Both the position numbers and the translations under genes were made by a program. Under the pieces are notes generated by a model, which saw nothing but the letters and a program-made list of their open reading frames with translations, was not told the DNA's origin and did not search any database. DNA of 64,000 nucleotides from Gammaproteobacteria bacterium. GTDB taxonomy: Bacteria > Pseudomonadota > Gammaproteobacteria > Pseudomonadales > Azotimanducaceae. Location of the stretch: contig JAUIAV010000007.1 of the NCBI GenBank assembly GCA_030425195.1, positions 124,001-188,000 of the forward strand, written 5' to 3'. The stretch's first letter is position 1, and every line of letters begins with the position of its first letter. Of this stretch, positions 27,995 to 36,727 are shown piece by piece.

Positions 27995-29262
27995 AGCGCC
28001 GCACGGTCATGGCCGGTGCGGGTGCCGCCCTCCTTGCCGCCGCGGGCGGCGCGCTGCTCTGGCGGCCCGGGGACCGCGGCGCCCCTCACGACGCCTACTT
28101 CAGCGCGCTCAACGATCTGCTGAAGCGCGAGGGACCGGGCCGTCCGGTGCTGCTGATCGACCGCGCCCGGATGAACCACAACATCGATCTGCTGGCCGGA
28201 TCCGTCGGGCCGGAGCGGACGTATCGGGTGGTGGTCAAATCCCTGCCGTCCGTGGAACTGCTCGCGCACGTGATGGACCGGGCCGGGACCCGGGCGCTCA
28301 TGGTTTTTCATCAGCCGTTTCTGAATCAGATCGCCGAATCCTTCCCGGACTCCGACGTGCTCATGGGCAAGCCCGTACCCGTGCGGGCAGCGCGCGTCTT
28401 CTACGACCGGCTGGCGGAAGCCGAGACCGGTTTCGCACCCGAAGCGCAGCTCCAGTGGCTGATCGACACGCCGGCCAGGCTCGAGGAATACCACGAGCTG
28501 GCCAGAAACCTGGGCAGGCATCTCAGGATCAACGTGGAGATCGATGTGGGCCTGCATAGAGGCGGCATCGAAGACGGCGACGTGCTCGACCGGATGCTGA
28601 GCGTCATCGCGGGAGATCCGAAGCATCTGAGTTTTGCGGGACTGATGGGCTATGAGCCGCATCTTACCGGGCTCGGGGCCGGCCTCGAACATCCGGCGGT
28701 CCAGGACGTGCTCGGACGATACCAGGCCTTCGTCGATCAGGCGGTGGCGGCGGGCTACGATCCGGCCTCTCTCACGCTCAATGGCGCTGGCAGCCACACG
28801 CTGGGCATCTACGCGAACGACCGGACCATGAACGATCTTTCCGCAGGCTCAGGCGTCGTCAAGCCCACGGACTTCGATACCCATCATCTGATGAATCACC
28901 AGCCGGCAGCCTTCATTGCCGCTCCGGTGCTCAAAACCTACGATCGCCTGTACGTGGCCGGCGAACCGTTCGTTGCCGGGGTGATGGAGAAATGGGATCC
29001 GAATACCCGGCGCCTGCACTACATCTACGGCGGCTACTGGAAGGCCCGCTATGTGTCACCCACAGGGATCCCGGAGCCGATCTACCACAGCACGAATCAG
29101 GAGCCCTTCACCACCTCGCCCGGAGGCGCGCTGTCGGTAGGCGATTACGCCTTCCTGCGGCCCACGCAGAGCGAGCGGGTATTGCTTCAGTTCGGCGACC
29201 TCCACGTGGTGGAGGACGGCAGGATCGTGGACCGCTGGTCCGTGTTTCAGGATCAGGGCTAA
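27991..29262 (+). CDS. Exported D-threonine-aldolase / alanine-racemase-fold PLP protein
   Basis: A 423-residue protein with a Tat-like signal (MKRRTVMAGAGAALLAAAGG). The rest has the fold-type III PLP barrel layout of the DSD1 / D-threonine aldolase group: PVLLIDRARMNHNIDLLAG at the start of the barrel, the probable PLP lysine in YRVVVKSLPS (about residue 77), NVEIDVGLHRGGI (about 178-190), then a C-terminal beta domain. Cytoplasmic location is usual for this group, so an export signal is odd. It overlaps the lactone-oxidase gene by 4 bases (ATGA). Confidence 0.78.
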   Translation: MKRRTVMAGAGAALLAAAGGALLWRPGDRGAPHDAYFSALNDLLKREGPGRPVLLIDRARMNHNIDLLAGSVGPERTYRVVVKSLPSVELLAHVMDRAGTRALMVFHQPFLNQIAESFPDSDVLMGKPVPVRAARVFYDRLAEAETGFAPEAQLQWLIDTPARLEEYHELARNLGRHLRINVEIDVGLHRGGIEDGDVLDRMLSVIAGDPKHLSFAGLMGYEPHLTGLGAGLEHPAVQDVLGRYQAFVDQAVAAGYDPASLTLNGAGSHTLGIYANDRTMNDLSAGSGVVKPTDFDTHHLMNHQPAAFIAAPVLKTYDRLYVAGEPFVAGVMEKWDPNTRRLHYIYGGYWKARYVSPTGIPEPIYHSTNQEPFTTSPGGALSVGDYAFLRPTQSERVLLQFGDLHVVEDGRIVDRWSVFQDQG

Positions 29263-29283
29263 CAGGCGGCGAGCGGCCTGAGC

Positions 29284-30801
29284 TCACAGCTGATTGGTCA
29301 GCGGAAACAGCATCAGCAGCCAACTCCGGAATCTCTGCCAGGAGGACTTCGCAGGCTGCCGGTAAATGGTCCCTTTCGCCGAATGCCACTCGAACCCGTC
29401 GTCCGAGCGCCTGACCTGCCAGGCATTCTTATCACTGGACAGTCTCTCGAATGTCTCTTTCAGCTCCGCAACCAGCGTCCTGGATTCGAGGATCACACCG
29501 AGCTCGGTGTTCAGCCTGAGCGATCGTGGATCCAGATTCGGTGAACCGATGAAGACCCTGTCGTCGTCGAACAGGATGTACTTGGTGTGCAGCGAGATAT
29601 GCTCCGCCGGATCGTCCCGGGCGATGTCCGGATCTCCGCGGAACTCGTACAGCGCCGCACCCGAGTCGAGCACGGCGCCACGGAACCTGGCGTAGGCCGC
29701 GTGGGCGATGACCACGTCATTGGTCTCCAGCGAGTTGGTGATCACGGCAACGCGCACGCCGCGATTTTCCAGATCATCGCCGATGTCTATCAGCGCCGGT
29801 GTGAGCACCAGGTAAGGCGACACAACCAGAACCTCCGACCGGCAGTCCCGGGCAAGCTCGGTCAGCGCTCCCGCCACTTCATCCGGCAGCTGTCCCCAAC
29901 CGACGTTCGGATCGTCCAGCACGGCTGTGGCCGCGTCCAGGTGGTGGGATTCGATCAGGGAACGGGTCAACCCGGTTACCCGGTCGGGATCGAGCAGCAG
30001 CTCGAGTTCCGGGTGCTCCGCCAGCCGTTTTGCGATCCGGCCGCGCACGGCTTCCAGGTCGAGCTCGACCACCTCGAGACGCAGTAGCGCATCGCTGGGC
30101 ACCGCCCAGCCGCTGTTCCAGTAGGTATCGAAACCGGCAGAAAGATCGGGCACCACGGGCCCGCTCAGCAGGATGTCGGTATCAATGAAGTTCCGCTCGA
30201 CACTGAGCCCGAAGTAGTCGTCACCGATATTCCGGCCGCCGAGCACGGCGGCCTGATTGTCGGCGATCAGGAGTTTGTTGTGCATCCGGTGATTCAGCCG
30301 GTTGCCGTCGATGGCGAACTCAGCGAGACGGAACAGACGCAGCTCCATTCCCAGCCGGACGCTGAACGGGTTGAAGATCCGGACATCGATGTTCGGATGC
30401 CGGGTGATCGCGTGAATCCTGGAAACCAGCCCTTCCAGCTGCACATCGTCCACGAGTGCCCGTATCCGCACACCGCGGTCGGCCGCAGCCAGGAGCCGCT
30501 CGATGACGAAGATGCCCGACGGGTCGTTCTGCCAGATGAAATACTGCAGATCGATGCTCGATTCCGCCGCTTCGATGAGATCGAGCCTCGAGGTGAGCGC
30601 GAGCCCGGCATCCTCGATGACCATTGCCCGTCCCTTCCTGTCCTCAGTTGCGAGCAGCCTTCCCAGCCGGGAATCCTCCGGAGCAGGAAGTGCTGCGCTC
30701 TTCGGCCCCGGACCCGTCTGACTCACATAGACGCAGCCCGCCAGCGCGCAGACAGAAAGGAGAACGTAGAACTTACCCAGAGTACCAACGCCTTGTTGCA
30801 C
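29284..30801 (-). CDS. Phospholipase D-family lipoprotein (cardiolipin-synthase-like)
   Basis: A 505-residue protein of the PLD superfamily. The GTG start at 30801 has GGAG 5 bases upstream. The lipobox is CALAGC (~residue 22). Two HKD motifs are complete: HNKLLIADNQAAVLGGRNIG (about 175-195) and HTKYILFDDDRVFIGSPNLD (about 405-425), each followed by the GG/GSxN element. This double-HKD, ~500-residue form is like ClsC/YmdC-type phosphatidyltransferases. A role in phospholipid exchange is likely, but the substrate is open. Confidence 0.85.
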   Translation of the reverse strand: MQQGVGTLGKFYVLLSVCALAGCVYVSQTGPGPKSAALPAPEDSRLGRLLATEDRKGRAMVIEDAGLALTSRLDLIEAAESSIDLQYFIWQNDPSGIFVIERLLAAADRGVRIRALVDDVQLEGLVSRIHAITRHPNIDVRIFNPFSVRLGMELRLFRLAEFAIDGNRLNHRMHNKLLIADNQAAVLGGRNIGDDYFGLSVERNFIDTDILLSGPVVPDLSAGFDTYWNSGWAVPSDALLRLEVVELDLEAVRGRIAKRLAEHPELELLLDPDRVTGLTRSLIESHHLDAATAVLDDPNVGWGQLPDEVAGALTELARDCRSEVLVVSPYLVLTPALIDIGDDLENRGVRVAVITNSLETNDVVIAHAAYARFRGAVLDSGAALYEFRGDPDIARDDPAEHISLHTKYILFDDDRVFIGSPNLDPRSLRLNTELGVILESRTLVAELKETFERLSSDKNAWQVRRSDDGFEWHSAKGTIYRQPAKSSWQRFRSWLLMLFPLTNQL

Positions 30802-30840
30802 GGTCGCTCCGAGTGTGTCCTACCGCGGCCAGTAGTCAAC

Positions 30841-30856
30841 TCCGTAGGATTACGGA
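30841..30856. other. Short hairpin between two minus-strand genes
   Basis: TCCGTA-GGAT-TACGGA forms a perfect 6-bp stem with a 4-base loop. It lies between the stop of the gene at 30913 and the start of that at 30801. No T-run follows on the minus strand, so it is not a standard terminator. Confidence 0.25.
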
Positions 30857-30912
30857 TCTGCCGGACCGTTAAAGCCGTTCAACCGCCGGGCATGCCCCGT
30901 TCAGCCTGCGGC

Positions 30913-33051
30913 TCAGCGACGCAGCCGGCCCCCGCCTCTGAGCGCACCCGCTTCCCGCATGCCGCCCATCTGCCGGGCGTGGTATGCCTGGTTCAGCCCG
31001 CCCCGATCGAGACCGGATCCCTGGCGGCCTGCGCCGGAGACCGATTCCCGGGAAATGCTGCCCCGATCGATTCTGGCTTCCCGGCTCTCCAGCGATGCGT
31101 TCTCCCGCGACGTCTGCCACTGGCCGCCGCCGCGTGATTCCCAGCCTTCTTCCGTGCGCCTGGCGATCTGTCCGTTGTGATCCGCGTAAACGTCGTTTGC
31201 CCGCTGTGGTGCCGGCCGTGCGCTTTTCAGCTCTGACCGTGCCGCTGCCGGGTCCGCGTTTCTCCGGAGATTTTCGGGCCGCTTGTACAGATTCGTGTGC
31301 TGCAGGCGATTCGCGTTGACCGTGTTGTTGCCGACCCGGTTCTTCACTGTCGTGCGATTGCCGATACTGACGCTGTTGCCGATGTTGATGTCACCCGTGT
31401 TGATGACGACCGGCCGGCGGTAGCCGCCACCGTACCATCCCCCACAGCAGCCCCAGGGCCGGTAAGCGCCACCCCAGCCGCCACCCCAGCTGACACCGTA
31501 GCTGAAGAAGCCGTTCGACCAGCTCATCCCGAAGTTCCAGCCCGTCCACGGGTTGTAGCCAACGTGGAATCCCCAGGTCGGCGGACGCGGGTAGTACCAG
31601 GACCCCCAGTACGGCGGGTAGTACCAGCCGGTGCCGTAGACGGGCACACCGTAGAAGGGAAACGACCACAGATAACCCGGCGTATAGCCCACGTAGACGA
31701 CTTGTGGCGTGGTCTCGTAGATGTGCACATAGGTGGTGTTGTAGACGGGCGAGCTGGGAGGAATCTTCTCGATCTCTTCGGTTGGCACACTGTCCGCCAC
31801 CTTCCAGGGTCCGCCTGCGGATGCAGCCGTGAACCAGACCCCGTTGTCCACCGCATAGTAGGCGCCTCTGATCTCGAGCACCTGTGCGCCGGTGTTCACC
31901 GCATAGGAAACGGACGTGTTGGGAATCTTCTCGAAAGCCGGCTTGCCGTCGTACTCGACCGTGAGACTGGCTTCGCTCTTCCTGATCGCCGTGGTCTGCG
32001 GGATGGCCGCATCGAGCATGGCCTGCTCCGCTTCATCCGTGCCGGCGACCGACACTCTGAGGCCACCGATGTCCGATGCCGGTGGTATGTCGTTGAAGCT
32101 TCTGGGCAACTCGTCGGCGCGGACGAAGGTCCAGGGACCCGACTGCCCGGCGGAGCGGTACCAGCGCCCGGAGAGCAGCAGGTACATCTGTCCGGTGGTC
32201 AGCTCCCTCAGCCAGGCGGTCTCCGTGTTCTTCACATAGAGCAGCTCGCCACCCGGCAGGGACTGCCAGTCGGGTTTGCCATCCGTGACGACGAGCTCGG
32301 CTGCGCTGGTGGCAACGACGATGGCCGGGGGTTCGCCCGCAGAGGCATCGCCGGCCTCCGGGGCCGGCAGCATCCTGACCAGATCGGCTGGTGGCTTATC
32401 CGTCGGCGCAAAGGGACCCAGCGGATCCGATGAGGAATACCAGAACTGCCCGCTCGAGAGATAGACGGCTTTCGAGCGCGTATCTCGAACCACCACGAAC
32501 GGGGTGTTCAGGGCGCGCTCGTAGCTGGAGTCATCCACCGGGGAGAATCTGGGCTGACCGTCATAGAGGAGCAGCACGGCAAGCGTCTCCTCGAAAAGAA
32601 TCCCGGGCGGATCCGTCTTCAGATCCGCCAGGCTTTGCTGTTCGATCTCGGCGGTTTCCAGACTGGCGCTCAGACGATCGAAGGAAATTTCGAAGCCCGT
32701 CTCCGACACGGCACCTTCGATGATCTGTGTAAACCGGACCTCGTCCGCGTCCCGGGAGTCCGGCCAGCCCACCTTCGTCACCCTGACGTCCCGTACCACG
32801 GCGGTCCCCGCCTCCCGGTCCGTATCGATCCGGGCCTCGAACCACATGGCCCCGAAGATCGGCTCCTCGTGATCCACGAGCTCCAGCGATACCGCCGCAC
32901 GGCTCGTCAGCACGTTGCCCTCGAGTTTTTCCGGCTGCGGCTGGTAGACGACGATGGTGCCTTCCGCCGCAGTCACTTCCTGAGGCCAGCTTTTCGCCTC
33001 CAGCAGAGGACACATCATCAGCAGCAGCAGTGTGGCGGTAATCAGTCTCAT
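30913..33051 (-). CDS. Large secreted protein with Trp-containing repeats and an aromatic/Gly-rich region
   Basis: A 712-residue exported protein (signal peptide about 1-20, ending LLEAKS). I see three imperfect repeats: SGQFWYSSSDPLGPF (~199), SGRWYRSAGQSGPW (~291) and NGVWFTAASAGGPW (~400), each preceded by V-N-T or V-x-D-T and followed by LP or VP. A segment of about 455-545 is extremely rich in Tyr, Trp, Gly and Pro. The last ~165 residues are basic, Arg/Asn-rich and probably disordered. Proteins of this type are often labelled carbohydrate-binding family V/XII, but I cannot confirm sugar binding. It is divergent from the carboxylase gene. Confidence 0.65.
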   Translation of the reverse strand: MRLITATLLLLMMCPLLEAKSWPQEVTAAEGTIVVYQPQPEKLEGNVLTSRAAVSLELVDHEEPIFGAMWFEARIDTDREAGTAVVRDVRVTKVGWPDSRDADEVRFTQIIEGAVSETGFEISFDRLSASLETAEIEQQSLADLKTDPPGILFEETLAVLLLYDGQPRFSPVDDSSYERALNTPFVVVRDTRSKAVYLSSGQFWYSSSDPLGPFAPTDKPPADLVRMLPAPEAGDASAGEPPAIVVATSAAELVVTDGKPDWQSLPGGELLYVKNTETAWLRELTTGQMYLLLSGRWYRSAGQSGPWTFVRADELPRSFNDIPPASDIGGLRVSVAGTDEAEQAMLDAAIPQTTAIRKSEASLTVEYDGKPAFEKIPNTSVSYAVNTGAQVLEIRGAYYAVDNGVWFTAASAGGPWKVADSVPTEEIEKIPPSSPVYNTTYVHIYETTPQVVYVGYTPGYLWSFPFYGVPVYGTGWYYPPYWGSWYYPRPPTWGFHVGYNPWTGWNFGMSWSNGFFSYGVSWGGGWGGAYRPWGCCGGWYGGGYRRPVVINTGDINIGNSVSIGNRTTVKNRVGNNTVNANRLQHTNLYKRPENLRRNADPAAARSELKSARPAPQRANDVYADHNGQIARRTEEGWESRGGGQWQTSRENASLESREARIDRGSISRESVSGAGRQGSGLDRGGLNQAYHARQMGGMREAGALRGGGRLRR

Positions 33052-33200
33052 CCTGGTCGGGCTTCCTTTTCCGGCTGGGGGTCGAGGGAAAGGAAGGATA
33101 ACCCATCCGCCAGGTGTTCCGGGGCATGCATGGCGTTCATCTGGTGACGCCGGGTGGGTTGTGAGAGGATTTTCCGTTTGACGCTTTCCGGGGAGCCTCC

Positions 33201-36200
33201 ATGTCCATCAACGCGCTGCTCGTCGCCAATCGGGGCGAGATCGCCATCCGGGTCATCCGGGCCGCCAGTGATCTGGGTCTGCGCACCGTCGCCGTCTGCA
33301 CGGAAGACGACGCTCTGAGTCTGCATACCCGGGTGGCTGACGAGGTGCACGTGCTGCCGGGAAGAGGCGCCCGGGGTTATCTGGACATTCCAGCCGTCAT
33401 CGACGCGGCGCGCTCCACGGGCTGTGATGCCATCCATCCGGGCTACGGGTTCCTGGCCGAACGGGCCGACTTCGCCGGCGCCTGCGCCGACGCGGGGATC
33501 ACGTTCATCGGTCCGGACACCGAGCACCTGGCGTTGTTCGGCGAGAAGAGCCGGGCGCGCACGGCGGCGGCCGATTCGGACGTGCCGATCCTGAGAGGTC
33601 TGGACGAATCGGTCAGCCTCGATGCGGCGCAGGCGTTCTTCGAAAGTCTCGGCCCCGACGGTGCGATGATCATCAAAGCGGTGGCCGGTGGCGGCGGGCG
33701 CGGCACCCGGGTGGTGTTCTCAGCCCAGGAGATCGAAGACGCCTACCAGCGCTGCCAGTCCGAAGCAGAGCTCTCCTTCGGGCTCCCGGACGTCTATGTG
33801 GAGGAGTTCATCCCGAAGGCCCGGCACATCGAGGTGCAGATCATCGGCGACGGCCGGGGCAACGCCATCCATCTGCACGAACGGGAGTGCAGCGTTCAGC
33901 GGCGCTATCAGAAAGTGGTGGAGATCGCACCGGCACCGAACCTCGATGACGATCTGCGCCAGGCCATCATCGACGCCTCGGTCCGTTTCGCCCGGAACGA
34001 GGACTATCTCAGTCTCGGCACCTTCGAATACCTGGTGGACGTAACCGGCCGGCAGGGTGTTCAGCCGTTCGTGTTCATCGAAGCCAATGCCCGACTTCAG
34101 GTGGAACACACGGTCACCGAGGCAGTCACCGGCGTGGACCTGGTCCAGGCACAGATCCGACTCGCAGCCGGTGAGTCCCTGGAAGATCTGGGCCTGACCG
34201 ATCCGGCCCGGCTGCTGCCGCGCGGTTACGCCATTCAGGCCCGGGTGAACATGGAGACCATCCGTGCGGACGGGTCCGTGCGGCCGGCCGGGGGGCTGAT
34301 CAGCGTCTACGAGGCCCCCAACGGTCCCGGCGTGCGCACGGACGGATTCGGCTACGCGGGATACCGCACCAGCACTGCCTTCGATTCCCTGCTGGCCAAG
34401 GTCATCTGCCATGCGCCGGCGGACGACTTCGGCGCTGCCATCGCCAGAACCCGCCGGGCGTTGTCCGAGTTCCGTATCGAGGGCATCGGCAGCAACATTC
34501 CCTTCCTTTCGAACATCCTCGCGCACCCGGATTTCGCGTCCGGCGCGGTGCACACCCGCTGGACCGACGATCACCTCGAGGATCTGGCCGCGGCGCCCGC
34601 TGACGCGCGTCAGCGGTTCGCGACGGCAGCCCCATCTTCGAGCGGAAACCCGGAGCCGGCTCCCTCCGGGCAGACGACAGCCAGCGATGGCTTCGCCGGT
34701 GCCAGGGTGGACAGGAACGATCCGCTGGCCCTGTTCGATCACGACGCCCGGGTCAAGGCCGAGCGCGCCGCCGAAGCGCCCGACGCGGCCGGAACGGGTC
34801 CGGCCACCGGGCCGGACGGCAGCATCGGTGTGGGCGCTCCCATACAGGGCACCATCGTCTCCATCGACGTGGCGGAGAATGACCAGGTCCTGGCCGGAAC
34901 CCCCGTGGCCGTGGTGGAAGCGATGAAGATGGAGCACGTGATCCGCGCGGAAGTGTCCGGCATCGTCCGTCAGGTCACCATGAGCGCGGGCGACGTGGTC
35001 CGGGAAGGCTACCCCATCGTGTTCATCGAGGAAGCAGAGGTCGAAGGCACCGAGGTGGCCGGCACCGAAGAGCTGGATCTCGATCACATCCGCGGCGATC
35101 TGCAGGAAGCCTACGACCGGCATGCCTTCACCCTGGATGAGAACCGGGCGGAGGCGGTGGCGAAGCGGCATGCGCGCGGTTCCCGGATGCCGAGAGAGAA
35201 CATCGCCGAACTCATGGATCCGGAATCCTTCAATGAGTACTGGCCCCTGATCGTGGCCCGTCAGCACCGGCGCCACGACATGACCTCCCTGCGCAGAAAC
35301 ACGCCGGCGGACGGCGTCGTGGCCGGCACCGGCACCATCAATGCCGACCTGTTCGGAGAAGAAGCTGCCCGGGCCATGGTCGTCCATTACGACTACACCG
35401 TGCTGGCCGGTACCCAGGGCGCGCGCAATCACTACAAGCAGGACCGGATGTTCGAGCTCGCCGAACGGTACCGCCTGCCGCTGGTGCTGTTCGGTGAAGG
35501 CGGCGGCGGTCGTCCGGGCGATGACTCGACGGGTCCGGGCGTCGCTTTCGATACCCACACCTTCACCCAGTTCTCGAAGCTCTCCGGTCTGGTACCGCTC
35601 GTGGCCGTCACGAACGGTCGCTGCTTTGCCGGGAATACGGCACTGGTTGCCGCCTGCGATGTGATCATCGCCACGGAAGGCTCGACGCTCGCCATGGGCG
35701 GACCGGCCATGATCGAAGGCGGCGGTCTCGGCATCTACACCCCGGAGGAGGTAGGCCCCATGTCCTTCCAGGTGCCGAACGGCGTGGTGGACATTCTGGT
35801 GAAGGACGAGGCGGAAGCCGTCCAGGTGGCCAAGAAGTACCTATCCTACTTTCAGGGCAGCATCGAGGACTGGGAGTCCCACGATCAGCGGCTGCTGCGG
35901 CACGTGGTGCCGGAAAACCGTCTGCGTCTCTATGACATGCGCGACATCATCGAAACCATAGCCGACAAGGACTCGGTGCTCGAGATCCGCGAGAAGTTCG
36001 GTATCGGGGTGATCACGGCGTTCATCCGGGTGGAAGGCAGACCCATGGGCGTGATCGCGAACAATCCGCATCATCTCGCCGGAGCCATCGATTCGGATGC
36101 GGCGGACAAGGGTGCCCGGTTCATGCAGCTCTGCGATGCCTTCGACATCCCCATCCTCTCGCTGATGGACTGCCCCGGCATCATGGTAGGGCCGGACGTG

Positions 36201-36644
36201 GAACGCACGGCCCTGGTCCGGCACTCCGTGCGCATGTTCAACACCGGTGCCAACATCACCACGCCGCTGTTCGGTGTGATCGTCCGCAAAGCCTATGGAC
36301 TCGGCGTGCAGGCCATGTGCGGCGCCAGTGCGCTGGTAGGCTTTTTCACCGTGGCCTGGCCCACGGCCGAATTCGCCGGCATGAACATCGAAGGCTCCGT
36401 GAAGCTCGGCTACCGGAAGGAGCTGGCCGCCATCGAGGATCCGGAGCAGCGGAAGCAGGAATTCGACGAAAGGGTGGCCAGAGCATATGAGAGCGCCAAG
36501 GCCGTCAACGCGGGTACCGGCGGCGGTCTCGACGACGTGATCGACCCGGCCGAGACCCGCACCTGGATCGCACGGTCTCTGAAACGGCTGCCGCCGACGC
36601 CGCCGCGTACGGAGAAGAAATACCCCTATATCGACACCTGGTAG
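33201..36644 (+). CDS. Single-chain acyl-CoA carboxylase (BC-BCCP-CT fusion)
   Basis: A 1147-residue enzyme that carries out both half-reactions of biotin-dependent acyl-CoA carboxylation. Biotin carboxylase (about 1-450) has ANRGEIAIRVIRAASDLGL, the ATP-grasp loop KAVAGGGGRGTR, and EANARLQVEHTVTEAVTGVD. A Pro/Ala-rich linker follows. The biotinyl domain (about 540-615) has EAMKMEH with biotin-Lys576. The carboxyltransferase (about 640-1147) carries ENIAELMDPES, FGEGGGGRPGDD and GASALVGFFTVAWPTAEFAG. Most bacteria split these into two or more subunits; single-chain long-chain acyl-CoA carboxylases are known. It is followed after 83 bases by an acyl-CoA dehydrogenase, which suggests acyl-CoA catabolism. 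Confidence 0.93.
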   Translation: MSINALLVANRGEIAIRVIRAASDLGLRTVAVCTEDDALSLHTRVADEVHVLPGRGARGYLDIPAVIDAARSTGCDAIHPGYGFLAERADFAGACADAGITFIGPDTEHLALFGEKSRARTAAADSDVPILRGLDESVSLDAAQAFFESLGPDGAMIIKAVAGGGGRGTRVVFSAQEIEDAYQRCQSEAELSFGLPDVYVEEFIPKARHIEVQIIGDGRGNAIHLHERECSVQRRYQKVVEIAPAPNLDDDLRQAIIDASVRFARNEDYLSLGTFEYLVDVTGRQGVQPFVFIEANARLQVEHTVTEAVTGVDLVQAQIRLAAGESLEDLGLTDPARLLPRGYAIQARVNMETIRADGSVRPAGGLISVYEAPNGPGVRTDGFGYAGYRTSTAFDSLLAKVICHAPADDFGAAIARTRRALSEFRIEGIGSNIPFLSNILAHPDFASGAVHTRWTDDHLEDLAAAPADARQRFATAAPSSSGNPEPAPSGQTTASDGFAGARVDRNDPLALFDHDARVKAERAAEAPDAAGTGPATGPDGSIGVGAPIQGTIVSIDVAENDQVLAGTPVAVVEAMKMEHVIRAEVSGIVRQVTMSAGDVVREGYPIVFIEEAEVEGTEVAGTEELDLDHIRGDLQEAYDRHAFTLDENRAEAVAKRHARGSRMPRENIAELMDPESFNEYWPLIVARQHRRHDMTSLRRNTPADGVVAGTGTINADLFGEEAARAMVVHYDYTVLAGTQGARNHYKQDRMFELAERYRLPLVLFGEGGGGRPGDDSTGPGVAFDTHTFTQFSKLSGLVPLVAVTNGRCFAGNTALVAACDVIIATEGSTLAMGGPAMIEGGGLGIYTPEEVGPMSFQVPNGVVDILVKDEAEAVQVAKKYLSYFQGSIEDWESHDQRLLRHVVPENRLRLYDMRDIIETIADKDSVLEIREKFGIGVITAFIRVEGRPMGVIANNPHHLAGAIDSDAADKGARFMQLCDAFDIPILSLMDCPGIMVGPDVERTALVRHSVRMFNTGANITTPLFGVIVRKAYGLGVQAMCGASALVGFFTVAWPTAEFAGMNIEGSVKLGYRKELAAIEDPEQRKQEFDERVARAYESAKAVNAGTGGGLDDVIDPAETRTWIARSLKRLPPTPPRTEKKYPYIDTW

Positions 36645-36670
36645 GCGGCGGGTGCCGGCTCAGGGGATTC

Positions 36671-36685
36671 GACAGATCCTCTGTC
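36671..36685 (+). other. Small hairpin between carboxylase and dehydrogenase genes
   Basis: GACAGA-TCC-TCTGTC is a perfect 6-bp stem in the 83-base gap. It is followed 8 bases later by CTTTT. It could be a partial terminator or an mRNA-stability element. Confidence 0.25.
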
Positions 36686-36727
36686 AGCCGCTATCTTTTC
36701 CGGTTTGATTCTTCCGGGGACACAGTC

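Noticed and set aside
33720-35558. Long minus-strand open frame
   Set aside because: Antisense to the acyl-CoA carboxylase, with no recognisable domain.
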